From: Stenotrophomonas maltophilia
GTDB taxonomy: Bacteria; Pseudomonadota; Gammaproteobacteria; Xanthomonadales; Xanthomonadaceae
Reading direction: 5' to 3'
Length of the DNA stretch: 64,000 nucleotides
NCBI RefSeq assembly: GCF_004920835.1
Contig: NZ_QFHO01000014.1
Location: forward strand, 39,799 to 103,798
Shown: piece after piece, positions 35,847-45,486 of the stretch
Numbering within the stretch: position 1 is the first letter of the stretch
How the letters are laid out: each line of letters opens with the position of its first letter
Position numbers and translations under genes: made by a program
The notes under the pieces: model-generated
Database searches by the model: none
Told to the model about the DNA's origin: nothing
The model's input: the letters and a program-made list of their open reading frames with translations, nothing else

Positions 35847-37352
35847 CTAGCGTTTGCCGCCGAAAATGCCACCCAGGATGCCGCGCACGATCTGGTTGCC
35901 CAGCTTGGTGCCGACCGTGCGCGTGGTCTGCTTGGCCATGGTCTCGATCATGCCCTGGCGGCGCTTGGTGCCGAAGATCGCGTCCTTGATCGACTGGCCG
36001 AAGCCACCTTCCTGCGCCTCGTCCTGCTCACGGCTGCGGGCAGCGGGAGCCTCTGCTTTCTCAACCGCCTTCTGCGCACGTTGTGCCAACAGTTCGGCAG
36101 CCGATTCGCGGTTGATCGCCGTGTCGTAACGGGTACCGACCGGGCTGCCGGCACGCACCTGGGCGCGCTCGGCCTCGGTGATCGGCCCCATCCGGCAGCG
36201 CGGCGGTGCGATCATCGTCTGCTGTACCGGCATCGGCACGCCCTTGTCCTGCAGCGTGGAAACCAGCGCTTCGCCAGTGCCGAGCTGGCTCAGTACCTTC
36301 ACCACATCCAGTTTCGGATTGGGCACGAAGGTTTCGGCGGCGGTCTTGACCGCCTTCTGGTCGCGCGGGGTGAACGCGCGCAGTGCATGCTGCACGCGGT
36401 TGCCCAGCTGGCCGAGGATGTTGCCCGGCACGTCGTCCGGGAACTGCGAGCAGAAATACACGCCCACGCCCTTGGAGCGGATCAACCGCACCACCTGCTC
36501 GATGCGCTGCACCAGCGAGGCGGGTGCATCGTCGAACAACAGGTGGGCCTCGTCGAAGATGAAGACCAGCTTCGGCTTGTCCAGGTCGCCCACTTCCGGC
36601 AACTGCTCGAACAGCTCCGACAGCAGCCACAGCAGGAAGGTGGAGTACAGCTTGGGCTTGAGCACCAGCTGGTCGGCGGCCAGGATGCCGATCACGCCGC
36701 GGCCGTCGTGATTGACCCGCATGACGTCGGCCAGTTCCAGCGCGGGTTCGCCGAAGAAGTTCTCGCCGCCGTCCTGCGCCAGGCGCAGCACCGAACGCTG
36801 GATGGCAGCGATCGACTGTGCGCTGACCAGGCCGTACTCGGTGGAGATGTCCTTGCGTTCCTCGGCAACCAGTCCGAGCAAGGCGCGCAGATCGTCCATG
36901 TCCAGCAGCAGCAGGCCGCGGTCGTCGGCCAGCTTGAACACGATGTCGAGCACGCCGGCCTGGGTGTCGTTCAACTCGAGGATGCGCGACAGCAGGGTCG
37001 GGCCCATTTCGCTGACGGTGGTGCGCACCGGGTGGCCGAGCTTGCCGTACAGGTCCCAGAAAATGGTAGGGCTTGCCGCTGGCGCATAGTCGGCTACGCC
37101 GATCTCGGCGGCGCGCGCGAGCAGGTTCTCGGCGCCGGTGCCGGGCACGGCCAGGCCGGATACATCGCCCTTCACATCGGCCAGGAACACCGGCACGCCC
37201 AGCCGCGAGAAGCCCTCGGCCAGGGTCATCAGGGTCACGGTCTTGCCGGTACCGGTGGCGCCGGCAACCAGGCCGTGGCGGTTGCCCAGTTTCGGCAGCA
37301 GGGTGACGGCAACATCGTCGGTGATGCCTTTGCCGAGCAGAATCGGATCCAT
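35847..37352 (-). CDS. HerA-like/YjgR-type P-loop ATPase (DUF853)
   Basis: 501 aa. The Walker A motif GATGTGKT is at residues 31-38 and the Walker B-like KLVFIFDEAHLLFDDAP near 270. The family is the helicase-HerA-like C-terminal ATPase group (DUF853, E. coli YjgR), whose function is undefined. The C-terminal 100 residues are charged and end in a glycine-rich tail (GNQIVRGILGGIFGGKR) that could contact membranes. The TAG stop lies in the flank of the palindromic repeat at 35797. The transglycosylase gene is divergent, 122 bp upstream. Confidence 0.88.
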   Translation of the reverse strand: MDPILLGKGITDDVAVTLLPKLGNRHGLVAGATGTGKTVTLMTLAEGFSRLGVPVFLADVKGDVSGLAVPGTGAENLLARAAEIGVADYAPAASPTIFWDLYGKLGHPVRTTVSEMGPTLLSRILELNDTQAGVLDIVFKLADDRGLLLLDMDDLRALLGLVAEERKDISTEYGLVSAQSIAAIQRSVLRLAQDGGENFFGEPALELADVMRVNHDGRGVIGILAADQLVLKPKLYSTFLLWLLSELFEQLPEVGDLDKPKLVFIFDEAHLLFDDAPASLVQRIEQVVRLIRSKGVGVYFCSQFPDDVPGNILGQLGNRVQHALRAFTPRDQKAVKTAAETFVPNPKLDVVKVLSQLGTGEALVSTLQDKGVPMPVQQTMIAPPRCRMGPITEAERAQVRAGSPVGTRYDTAINRESAAELLAQRAQKAVEKAEAPAARSREQDEAQEGGFGQSIKDAIFGTKRRQGMIETMAKQTTRTVGTKLGNQIVRGILGGIFGGKR

Positions 37353-37474
37353 GGTCCAGCCCTTGTGGTGAATAGCCCAATGTTAACCGCCGGCGGTGAC
37401 GGTCCGAAGGTCCGCTTGCCCGGACCTTGGCGGCGCCGCTACTCTGCCTGCCTGTTTCGCACACAGTGCCATCA

Positions 37475-39079
37475 ATGCCCGTTCCTGTCCTGATTTCCCG
37501 CGGTTGGCCGCTGCTGGCCCTTGCCGGCCTGGTTTCCCTGGCACCCGATGCCCATGCACAGCGGGTCTCGGCCCGGGACAAGGTGAAGGTGGATGCGCTG
37601 CAGCAGCGCATGACCGCCGCCGAGAAGCGCTACAGCGATGCCCTGCTGCTGGTCGCCAATGCCGACCCCAAGGGCAGCAACGAGGCCGATGCCGCGCTGG
37701 AGGACATGGAAGATGTCCTCAACGACTGCGTGAAGCAGAAGGGCTGCCAGATGGGCACCCTGCTGGCCAGCTACAAGCGCCTGCTCAAGCACGATGCCGA
37801 TGCAGCTGCCAGCGATGACGTGGCCGATGAAAGTGGCGACCGCCTGGAAGCCGACCCAGACCATATCGGCCCGCTCACCGCCGACGTGCCCGAGGCGGCC
37901 CGCGCCGCTGCGCTGCTGAACGACAAGCGGCACGCCTTCGACAGCATGGTGGAGTACAACCCGGCGGTACAGGCCGGTATCCGCCGCTGGCTGACCGACA
38001 TGCGCCCGGCGCTGATGACCACCTACGAGAACTACCAGAACCTGCGCGCGGTTATGTGGCCGGAGTGGGAAAAGCGCGGTCTGCCCGAGGCATTGCTGTT
38101 CGGCATCATGGCCAAGGAATCCAATGGCCGCGTACATGCCTCTTCGCGTGCCGGTGCCGCCGGCCTGATGCAGTTCATGCCGGCCACTGGCCGCCGCTTC
38201 GGCCTGGGCCCGGATGGCACCGGTTTCGACACCCGCTTCGATGCACGCAGTGCCGCAGAAGCCAGTGCCACCTACCTCAACGAGCGCATGCGCGAGCTCA
38301 ACAACAACGTTGAACTGTCGCTGGCCGGCTACAACGGCGGCGAAGGCCGCGCAGCGCGCGTCTACAAGCAGTACCCGGGGCAGAGCTTCTGGGTGGACAG
38401 CGTCTACAACCAGTTCCCGGGCGAAACCAAGGACTACGTGCCGATGGTGATCGCCGCGGCGTGGATCTTCCTGCACCCGCAGCAGTACGGCGTGGAGTTC
38501 CCGAAGATCAGCGCGCAGCCGGCCACCATCCGCCTGGCGCGATCCACCACGATCTATGAACTGACCATCTGCCTGGGCAGCCATGGCACCCGCGATGGTT
38601 ACATGCGCGCGCTGCGCAATCTCAACCCGCGCTATGAGGCTGATGGCTGGATTCCGGCCGGCACGCTGATCAACGCCACTACCCGCATTGCCGGCCTGTA
38701 CCAGCGCAACTGCGTCAGCGGTCCGCGTGCCGACCTCGCCCGCACCCTGATCACCGCCGATCTGAATGCAGCGATCGTGCGCCCGACCGCCGCCAGCTAC
38801 ACCGGCAGCGTGGCCGTGGGTGGGGTGGTGCCGGTGGCCGATGCGGCCGCATCCACCAGCGTGCCGACCACGCCCGTAGCGCCGGTGGCCACGCCACGTC
38901 CGGCTGCGCGGCCGAAGCCGGTGCGCAGCCACAAGGTGGGCAAGGGCGAAACCCTCGGCGCCATCGCCGCGAAGTTCCAGTGCGATGTGCCGACCCTGGC
39001 CCGCGCCAACGGCCTGAAAGCCCCGGCCTACAGCCTGCGCCACGGCCAGACGCTGAAGCTGCAGGGCTGCGACAAGTAA
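37475..39079 (+). CDS. Lytic murein transglycosylase with C-terminal LysM
   Basis: 534 aa exported enzyme cleaving glycan strands of peptidoglycan. It has a signal peptide (residues 1-29, ending DAHAQ), a long helical N-terminal part, then an SLT domain with the catalytic Glu215 in AKESNGRVHASSRAGAAGLMQF, followed by SLAGYNGGEGRA. A Pro/Ala-rich linker leads to one LysM repeat (SHKVGKGETLGAIAAKFQCDVPTLARANGL). The layout is MltD-like. The ATG at 37475 is preferred because it opens on the signal peptide; a longer frame from 37427 has no support. Confidence 0.9.
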   Translation: MPVPVLISRGWPLLALAGLVSLAPDAHAQRVSARDKVKVDALQQRMTAAEKRYSDALLLVANADPKGSNEADAALEDMEDVLNDCVKQKGCQMGTLLASYKRLLKHDADAAASDDVADESGDRLEADPDHIGPLTADVPEAARAAALLNDKRHAFDSMVEYNPAVQAGIRRWLTDMRPALMTTYENYQNLRAVMWPEWEKRGLPEALLFGIMAKESNGRVHASSRAGAAGLMQFMPATGRRFGLGPDGTGFDTRFDARSAAEASATYLNERMRELNNNVELSLAGYNGGEGRAARVYKQYPGQSFWVDSVYNQFPGETKDYVPMVIAAAWIFLHPQQYGVEFPKISAQPATIRLARSTTIYELTICLGSHGTRDGYMRALRNLNPRYEADGWIPAGTLINATTRIAGLYQRNCVSGPRADLARTLITADLNAAIVRPTAASYTGSVAVGGVVPVADAAASTSVPTTPVAPVATPRPAARPKPVRSHKVGKGETLGAIAAKFQCDVPTLARANGLKAPAYSLRHGQTLKLQGCDK

Positions 39080-39103
39080 TCCCCCACGACCCCTGGAACC
39101 TGC

Positions 39104-39451
39104 ATGGACCTCGAAGACACCCGCAACCTGTTCGCCAACCTCCGCGAAAACACCGACTGGGACATCAACGGCCCGTTGCTGTGGGGGTACTTCTTCGTCC
39201 ATTCCAGCGCCGAGCCGCTGCAGGCACTGGCGGATCATCTGCAGGCGCAGGGCTACAGCTTCGTCGAACTGTTCGAACAGGAGCCGGAAGAGGGCGGTGC
39301 ACCGTTCCATGTGCTGCATGTGGAGCGCGTGGAGATCCACGACGAAGCGTCGCTGGACCGCCGCAACCAGGAGTTCGCGGCGTTGGCTGCGGAAAAGGGT
39401 GTGGAAGACTACGACGGCATGGACGTCGGCCCTGCACCGGCCCTGCAGTAA
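39104..39451 (+). CDS. rraB: Ribonuclease E inhibitor RraB
   Basis: 115 aa acidic cytoplasmic protein. The family pattern includes NTDWDINGPLLWGYFFVH, FVELFEQEPEEGGAPFHVLHVERVEIH and DYDGMDVG. RraB binds RNase E and changes degradosome composition. It starts 25 bp after the transglycosylase stop and may share its transcript. A REP pair follows. Confidence 0.88.
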   Translation: MDLEDTRNLFANLRENTDWDINGPLLWGYFFVHSSAEPLQALADHLQAQGYSFVELFEQEPEEGGAPFHVLHVERVEIHDEASLDRRNQEFAALAAEKGVEDYDGMDVGPAPALQ

Positions 39452-39462
39452 CGCGCGTACCA

Positions 39463-39534
39463 GTAGTGCCGGCCGCTGGCCGGCAATGCTCGACGCGTTG
39501 GATCAACGGAGATGCCGGCCAGCGGCCGGCACTA
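39463..39534. repeat. REP (GTAG-type) inverted pair, GCCGGCC family
   Basis: Forward unit 39463-39485 and inverted unit 39513-39534; the inverted unit ends CTAA rather than CTAC, a sign of decay. They lie between the convergent rraB and psd genes. Confidence 0.85.
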
Positions 39535-39543
39535 ACGGAAGCC

Positions 39544-40386
39544 TCAGCGCAGCTTCGCCAGGGCCTGGCCCAGCTGCACCGGGCTTTCGGCACCCAGCTG
39601 CGGGGCAAACTCGGCCACGCCCGGCGGCAGCAGCACGATCACGGTCGAGCCGTAGTTGAAGCGCGCCATCTCGGCGAAGCGCTCCAGCTGGATGCCCTGG
39701 CCGCGGTAGTCCTTGCGGGTGATGCGGTCACCGTAGGCCGGAATTTCTTCGCCGCTCCACACGGTTTCCACGCCGGACACCAGCAGCGCACCGACCATCA
39801 CGCTGACCATCGGGCCGAAGCTGGTGTCGAAATGGCAGACCAGGCGCTCGTTGCGCGCGAACAGGCGCGGCACGCCGTTGACGGCGGCCGGGCCGACGCT
39901 GAACAGGCGGCCGGGCACGTGCACGGTTTCTCGCAGGGTGCCGGTCCACGGCATGTGCACGCGATGGTAGTCGCGCGGCGACAGGTACACGGTGGCGTAC
40001 AGGCCGTCGTTGTACGGCTTGGCATCCTCGTCACTGCCCAGCAGTTCGGCGGCGGTGAACGACTGGCCCTTGGCCTGGAAGATGCGACCGGCCTCGACCC
40101 TGCCGAGCTGGCTGATGCGGCCGTCGGCCGGCATCACCAGGTTGCGCGGATCGGCATCGGCCACGCGCGCGCCCGGCTTCAGTGCACGGGTGAAGAACTG
40201 GTTGAAGGTCGCATAGCTGCGCGGGTCCGGATTGGCCGCTTCATCCAGGTTGACATTGAACTTGCGGGTGACCGTGTCGATCAACCAGCGCGACACGCGC
40301 GGATCGTCCGAGTACGCCAGCGAACGCGCCATCGAGGACAGCAGGCGGTGGGGCAGGGCGTACGTCAGGGCGGTGGTGAGACTCAT
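39544..40386 (-). CDS. psd: Phosphatidylserine decarboxylase proenzyme
   Basis: 280 aa inner-membrane enzyme producing phosphatidylethanolamine from phosphatidylserine. Conserved segments are [39 protein letters not shown] and the self-cleavage region [10 protein letters not shown], in which the Ser of the G-S-T triad becomes the pyruvoyl group. The short C-terminal alpha chain is as expected. The ATG at 40386 overlaps the SCO-protein stop by four bases (ATGA); the two are co-transcribed. Confidence 0.95.
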   Translation of the reverse strand: MSLTTALTYALPHRLLSSMARSLAYSDDPRVSRWLIDTVTRKFNVNLDEAANPDPRSYATFNQFFTRALKPGARVADADPRNLVMPADGRISQLGRVEAGRIFQAKGQSFTAAELLGSDEDAKPYNDGLYATVYLSPRDYHRVHMPWTGTLRETVHVPGRLFSVGPAAVNGVPRLFARNERLVCHFDTSFGPMVSVMVGALLVSGVETVWSGEEIPAYGDRITRKDYRGQGIQLERFAEMARFNYGSTVIVLLPPGVAEFAPQLGAESPVQLGQALAKLR

Positions 40387-41033
40387 GGGGCGGTTTTCTC
40401 GGTCAGCTTCTGCAGGTCGCGGGCAATCGCCGGCGCGTTGAACGGGGGCCGCACCAGGCCGGCGAGGCGGCCCTGCGGGTCGAGCACGGCCAGGCTGGCC
40501 GAGTGCTCGACGGTATAGTCCTCGGGATTTTCGTCGAAGTGCTTGCCCGGCACCTTCTGGAACACGAAGCCCAACGAGGTGGCAAAGCGCTCCAGCGAGG
40601 GCACATCGGCAGTCGCGGCCAGGGTGTCCTTGTGGAAGCCGTGCACGTATTCGCCGAGGCGGGTGGCGCTGTCGCGGTCGGGGTCGACCGAGACGAACAG
40701 CACGCGCGGGCGCAGGCTGTCGGGCAGGGCCTCCCACTGGTTCTGGGCGCCGGCCAGCTCGGCCAGGGTGGTCGGGCAGACGTCCGGGCAGAAGGTGAAG
40801 CCCAGGAACACCAGGGTCCAGTGGCCCTTCAGCTCGCCCGGAATCAGGCGGGTGCCGTCGGACTGGGCCAGGTTGAAGTCGGGCAGTTCGCGGGCCTGCG
40901 GGTACAGGGTGATCGCTTCGGTGGCCGCTGCATTGGCCGGAGGCTTCGGCGCGAACACCTGCTGCGCGGCCAGCAGGCCAAGGCCCGCCGCCAGGGCGAC
41001 CAGCAGGATGATGCCGGCGTTGCGATTGAACAT
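40383..41033 (-). CDS. SCO1/SenC-type copper chaperone / thioredoxin-like protein
   Basis: 216 aa. An N-terminal signal anchor (about residues 6-27) places the thioredoxin fold in the periplasm. The metal/redox site FCPDVCP contains the CxxxC, and the distal His is present in [20 protein letters not shown] proteins deliver copper to cytochrome oxidase CuA or handle redox stress; no oxidase genes are near. It is the first gene of the SCO-psd pair. Confidence 0.92.
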   Translation of the reverse strand: MFNRNAGIILLVALAAGLGLLAAQQVFAPKPPANAAATEAITLYPQARELPDFNLAQSDGTRLIPGELKGHWTLVFLGFTFCPDVCPTTLAELAGAQNQWEALPDSLRPRVLFVSVDPDRDSATRLGEYVHGFHKDTLAATADVPSLERFATSLGFVFQKVPGKHFDENPEDYTVEHSASLAVLDPQGRLAGLVRPPFNAPAIARDLQKLTEKTAP

Positions 41034-41121
41034 GGGAGCCCCCGCGCGAAGTGGGCTCCATCATACCGGCTGTGGCCCGATCGTTTCCGCCGCAACGGAT
41101 GCCGCCACGGGCGCCAGCCCC

Positions 41122-41127
41122 TATAAT
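41122..41127 (+). promoter_or_regulatory. TATAAT -10-like hexamer upstream of prmB
   Basis: Perfect -10 consensus 29 bp before the prmB ATG, in a short GC-flanked dyad. No good -35 is seen at 17 bp spacing. Confidence 0.4.
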
Positions 41128-41155
41128 CGGGGGCCACTTTGCCCGCAGTACCGCC

Positions 41156-42085
41156 ATGACCGCTGAAACGGCCGCCGAACTCCACACGATCATCGATCTG
41201 ATCCGCTACGGCACCAGCCGTTTCAACGCTGCCGGGCTGACCTTCGGCCACAGCTACGACAACGCGCTGGATGAAGCGACCCAGCTGGTGCTGCACAGCC
41301 TGCACCTGCCGCACGATCTGGGCCCGGCCTACGGCCAAGCGCGTCTGCTGCAGGAGGAGAAGGTGCGCGTGCTGGAACTCTTCCAGCGCCGTATCGACGA
41401 GCGCATCCCGGCCGCTTACCTGACCGGTGAAGCCTGGTTCGCTGGCTTGAGCTTCAAGAGCGATACGCGCGCCCTGGTGCCGCGCTCGCCGATCGCCGAA
41501 CTGATCGAATGCGGCTTCGAGCCGTGGTTGGCTGGCCGCGATGTCAGCCGCGCGCTGGACCTGTGCACCGGTTCGGGCTGCATCGCCATCGCCATGGGGC
41601 ACTACTACCCGAACTGGGAAGTGGACGGCGTGGACCTCAGCGACGACGCACTTTCGCTGGCCACCGAGAACAAGGAACGCCTGCAGGCGCACAACGTGAC
41701 CCTGCTCAAGTCGGACCTGTTCAACGGCCTGACCGGCCGCCACTACGACCTTATCGTCACCAACCCGCCGTACGTCACCAACGACGAGACCGATGCCCTG
41801 CCGCAGGAGTACTCCTACGAGCCGGACATGGGCCTGCGTGCCGGTGACGACGGCCTGGACCTGGTGCTGAAGATCCTGCGCGACGCGCCGCTCCACCTGA
41901 GTGAAGACGGCCTGCTGATCTGTGAAGTGGGCGAGTCCGAGCAGCACCTGATCAAGCTGCTGCCGGAAGTGGATTTCGCCTGGATCGAGTTCAAGGTCGG
42001 CCAGATGGGCATCTTCGCGGTCGAATGCCGCGAGCTGATCGCCCACAGCGCGCGCATCACCGAACTGGCGGCGCAGCGCCCGTGA
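41156..42085 (+). CDS. prmB: Ribosomal protein L3 glutamine methyltransferase PrmB
   Basis: 309 aa SAM-dependent N5-glutamine methyltransferase. The N-terminal helical domain is followed by a Rossmann fold with [20 protein letters not shown] (SAM site) and the catalytic TNPPYV (Asn203-Pro-Pro-Tyr206). The SAM-pocket segment [14 protein letters not shown] is also present. PrmB rather than PrmC is indicated by the N-terminal [27 protein letters not shown]. The stop overlaps aroC by four bases (GTGA), making prmB-aroC-dehydrogenase a tightly packed operon. Confidence 0.94.
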   Translation: MTAETAAELHTIIDLIRYGTSRFNAAGLTFGHSYDNALDEATQLVLHSLHLPHDLGPAYGQARLLQEEKVRVLELFQRRIDERIPAAYLTGEAWFAGLSFKSDTRALVPRSPIAELIECGFEPWLAGRDVSRALDLCTGSGCIAIAMGHYYPNWEVDGVDLSDDALSLATENKERLQAHNVTLLKSDLFNGLTGRHYDLIVTNPPYVTNDETDALPQEYSYEPDMGLRAGDDGLDLVLKILRDAPLHLSEDGLLICEVGESEQHLIKLLPEVDFAWIEFKVGQMGIFAVECRELIAHSARITELAAQRP

Positions 42086-43185
42086 GCTCCAATTCGTTCG
42101 GCAAGCTGTTCACCGTCACCACGTTCGGCGAATCGCACGGGCCGGCCATCGGCTGCGTGATCGATGGCTGCCCGCCGGGGCTGGCGCTGGACGCGGCCGA
42201 ATTCGCCCACGACCTGCAGCGCCGCGCCACCGGCAAGAGCCGGCACACCTCGGCGCGCCGTGAGGCCGATGAGGTCGAGATCCTGTCCGGCGTGTACGAA
42301 GGGCTGACCACCGGCACCCCGATCGCACTGCTGATCCGCAACACCGACCAGCGCAGCAAGGATTACGCCAACATCGGCCAGCAGTTCCGCCCGGGCCATG
42401 CCGACTACAGCTACTGGCACAAGTACGGCATCCGTGACCCGCGTGGCGGCGGCCGTTCCTCGGCGCGCGAGACCACCATGCGCGTGGCCGCCGGCGTGGT
42501 CGCCAAGAAGTGGCTGGCCGAGCGCTTCGGCGTCACCGTGCGCGGCTACCTGTCGCAGCTGGGCGAGATCACCCCGGCCGGTTTCGACTGGTCGGCGGTG
42601 GAAGACAACCCGTTCTTCTGGCCGCATGCCGCACAGGTGCCGGAGCTGGAGGCGTACATGGATGCGCTGCGCAAGTCCGGTGATTCGGTCGGCGCGTGCG
42701 TGGACGTGGTCGCCGACAACGTGCCGCCCGGCTGGGGCGAGCCGATCTACGGCAAGCTCGACGGTGACCTGGCCGCCGCGTTGATGAGCATCAATGCGGT
42801 CAAGGGCGTGGAGATCGGCGACGGTTTCGCCAGCGCCGTGCAGAAGGGCACCGAACACCGTGACCTGCTGACCCCTCAGGGGTTTGCCAGCAACCACGCT
42901 GGCGGCATTCTCGGCGGCATTTCCACCGGCCAGCCGGTGGTCGCCTCGATCGTGCTCAAGCCGACCTCCAGCCTGCGCCTGCCCGGCCCGTCGCTGGATA
43001 CATCCGGCAACGTGGTCGAGGTGGTCACCACCGGTCGCCATGATCCCTGCGTTGGCATTCGCGCCACGCCGATCGCCGAGGCGATGGTGGCGATGGTGCT
43101 GATGGACCAGGCTCTGCGCCACCGTGCGCAGTGCGGCGACGTCGGCACCGTCACCCCGCGTATTCCTGGTCAGCTCGATGGCTGA
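42082..43185 (+). CDS. aroC: Chorismate synthase
   Basis: 367 aa FMN-dependent enzyme converting EPSP to chorismate, the branch point for aromatic amino acids. The family signature segments are [20 protein letters not shown] at the N-terminus, [17 protein letters not shown] and [11 protein letters not shown] in the middle, and [18 protein letters not shown] near the C-terminus. The GTG start overlaps prmB. The end overlaps the next gene by eight bases. It is functionally linked to the trp genes downstream. Confidence 0.97.
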   Translation: MSSNSFGKLFTVTTFGESHGPAIGCVIDGCPPGLALDAAEFAHDLQRRATGKSRHTSARREADEVEILSGVYEGLTTGTPIALLIRNTDQRSKDYANIGQQFRPGHADYSYWHKYGIRDPRGGGRSSARETTMRVAAGVVAKKWLAERFGVTVRGYLSQLGEITPAGFDWSAVEDNPFFWPHAAQVPELEAYMDALRKSGDSVGACVDVVADNVPPGWGEPIYGKLDGDLAAALMSINAVKGVEIGDGFASAVQKGTEHRDLLTPQGFASNHAGGILGGISTGQPVVASIVLKPTSSLRLPGPSLDTSGNVVEVVTTGRHDPCVGIRATPIAEAMVAMVLMDQALRHRAQCGDVGTVTPRIPGQLDG

Positions 43186-44215
43186 CACGCGGCCGACGGT
43201 ATGGGTGAGCCAGCCGCTGATCGACGCGGCCATCGCGCCGCTGCGCGATCGCGTGCAGCTGCGCAGCACCGACACCGTCACCGCGTGGTCGCCTGAGCAG
43301 ATCGCCGAACAACTGGCCAGCGCCGACGGCGCGATCATCACCCTCAACGAGCGCATCGGCGCGGCCCAGCTGGCCGATGCCGCGCAGCTGCAGGTGATCG
43401 CCAATGTCGGTGTCGGCTACAACAACCTGGACGTCGACGCGCTCAGCGCGGCCGGCATCCTCGCCAGCAACACCCCCGACGTCCTCACCGAAACCACCGC
43501 CGATCTCGGCTTTGCGCTGCTGATGGCCACCGCGCGCCGGATCACCGAATCCGAACGTTGGTTGCGCGAGGGGCAGTGGGGCCAGTGGTCGTTCCAGACC
43601 ATGCTTGGCGCCGACATCCACGGCAGCACGCTGGGCATCCTTGGCATGGGCCGCATCGGCCAGGGCATCGCCCGCCGCGGTGCGCACGGTTTTGGCATGA
43701 AGGTGCTTTACCACAACCGTTCGCGCCTGCCGGCCGACACCGAGGCCGCTGTCGGCGCTTCGTATGTGGATCTGGATACGCTGCTGGCGCAGGCCGATCA
43801 CCTGATCACGGTGCTGCCTTATTCGCCGTCCTCGCATCACATCATCGATGCAGCTGCACTGGCGAAGATGAAGTCGACGGCCACGCTGGTGAACATCGCC
43901 CGCGGCGGCATCGTCGACGAACTGGCACTGGCCGACGCACTGGCCAATGGCCGCCTCGCCGCTGCCGGGCTGGATGTGTACGAAGGCGAGCCGACGGTGC
44001 GTCCGGAACTGCTGGCGCTGCGCAACGTGGTGCTGACCCCGCATATCGGCAGTGCCTCGCTGGCCACGCGCACGGCGATGGTACAGCTGGCGGTGGATAA
44101 TCTGCTCGCCGGGCTTGGCCTGGACGGCGCCCCATCGCGCATGCCAAGCGCGATCAACGCTGACGCGGCAATAGCCGCGCGCGTGACGCTGGGCAAAAAA
44201 ACCGGGAAACGATAG
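43178..44215 (+). CDS. D-2-hydroxyacid dehydrogenase (glyoxylate/hydroxypyruvate reductase-like)
   Basis: 345 aa NAD(P)-dependent reductase. The nucleotide fold has [16 protein letters not shown] (about 150-165). The catalytic Arg, Glu and His are in [21 protein letters not shown] and LTPHIGSAS. It most resembles the GhrB/gluconate-2-dehydrogenase branch, reducing glyoxylate, hydroxypyruvate or 2-ketogluconate; the exact substrate is open. The ATG at 43178 lies inside the end of aroC (8-bp overlap). Confidence 0.88.
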   Translation: MADTRPTVWVSQPLIDAAIAPLRDRVQLRSTDTVTAWSPEQIAEQLASADGAIITLNERIGAAQLADAAQLQVIANVGVGYNNLDVDALSAAGILASNTPDVLTETTADLGFALLMATARRITESERWLREGQWGQWSFQTMLGADIHGSTLGILGMGRIGQGIARRGAHGFGMKVLYHNRSRLPADTEAAVGASYVDLDTLLAQADHLITVLPYSPSSHHIIDAAALAKMKSTATLVNIARGGIVDELALADALANGRLAAAGLDVYEGEPTVRPELLALRNVVLTPHIGSASLATRTAMVQLAVDNLLAGLGLDGAPSRMPSAINADAAIAARVTLGKKTGKR

Positions 44216-44307
44216 GGAGCCTCCGTGCGTGCCGCTTGAGGAGGTTCCCCGAACCCAGCTGTCGTGCGTGATTTTTCCCCATCCCTGTTTTCGTGAGAGT
44301 TTCCCCC

Positions 44308-45336
<1,029 letters not shown>

Positions 45337-45356
45337 TCACATCGGTTGCCTCACCG

Positions 45357-45429
45357 GTAGTGCCGGCCGCTGGCCGGCATTGCCCTGATCCACCAGCTGA
45401 AGGGATTGCCGGCCAGCGGCCGGCACTAC
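45357..45429. repeat. REP (GTAG-type) inverted pair, GCCGGCC family
   Basis: Forward unit 45357-45379 and inverted unit 45407-45429 (ends CTAC), identical in stem to the pair at 39463. A separate GC-rich dyad TGCGGACTCCGGTCCGCA lies at 45451-45468, in the fimV leader. Confidence 0.85.
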
Positions 45430-45486
45430 CTCAAGGGTCTTTCCGGTGGGTGCGGACTCCGGTCCGCACGCTTTATAGTGTCGCCC

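Noticed and set aside
39544..41193. A 549-codon frame suggesting a psd fusion protein.
   Set aside because: The extra N-terminal part is the wrong frame of the SCO gene; psd has its own ATG at 40386 in an ATGA overlap.
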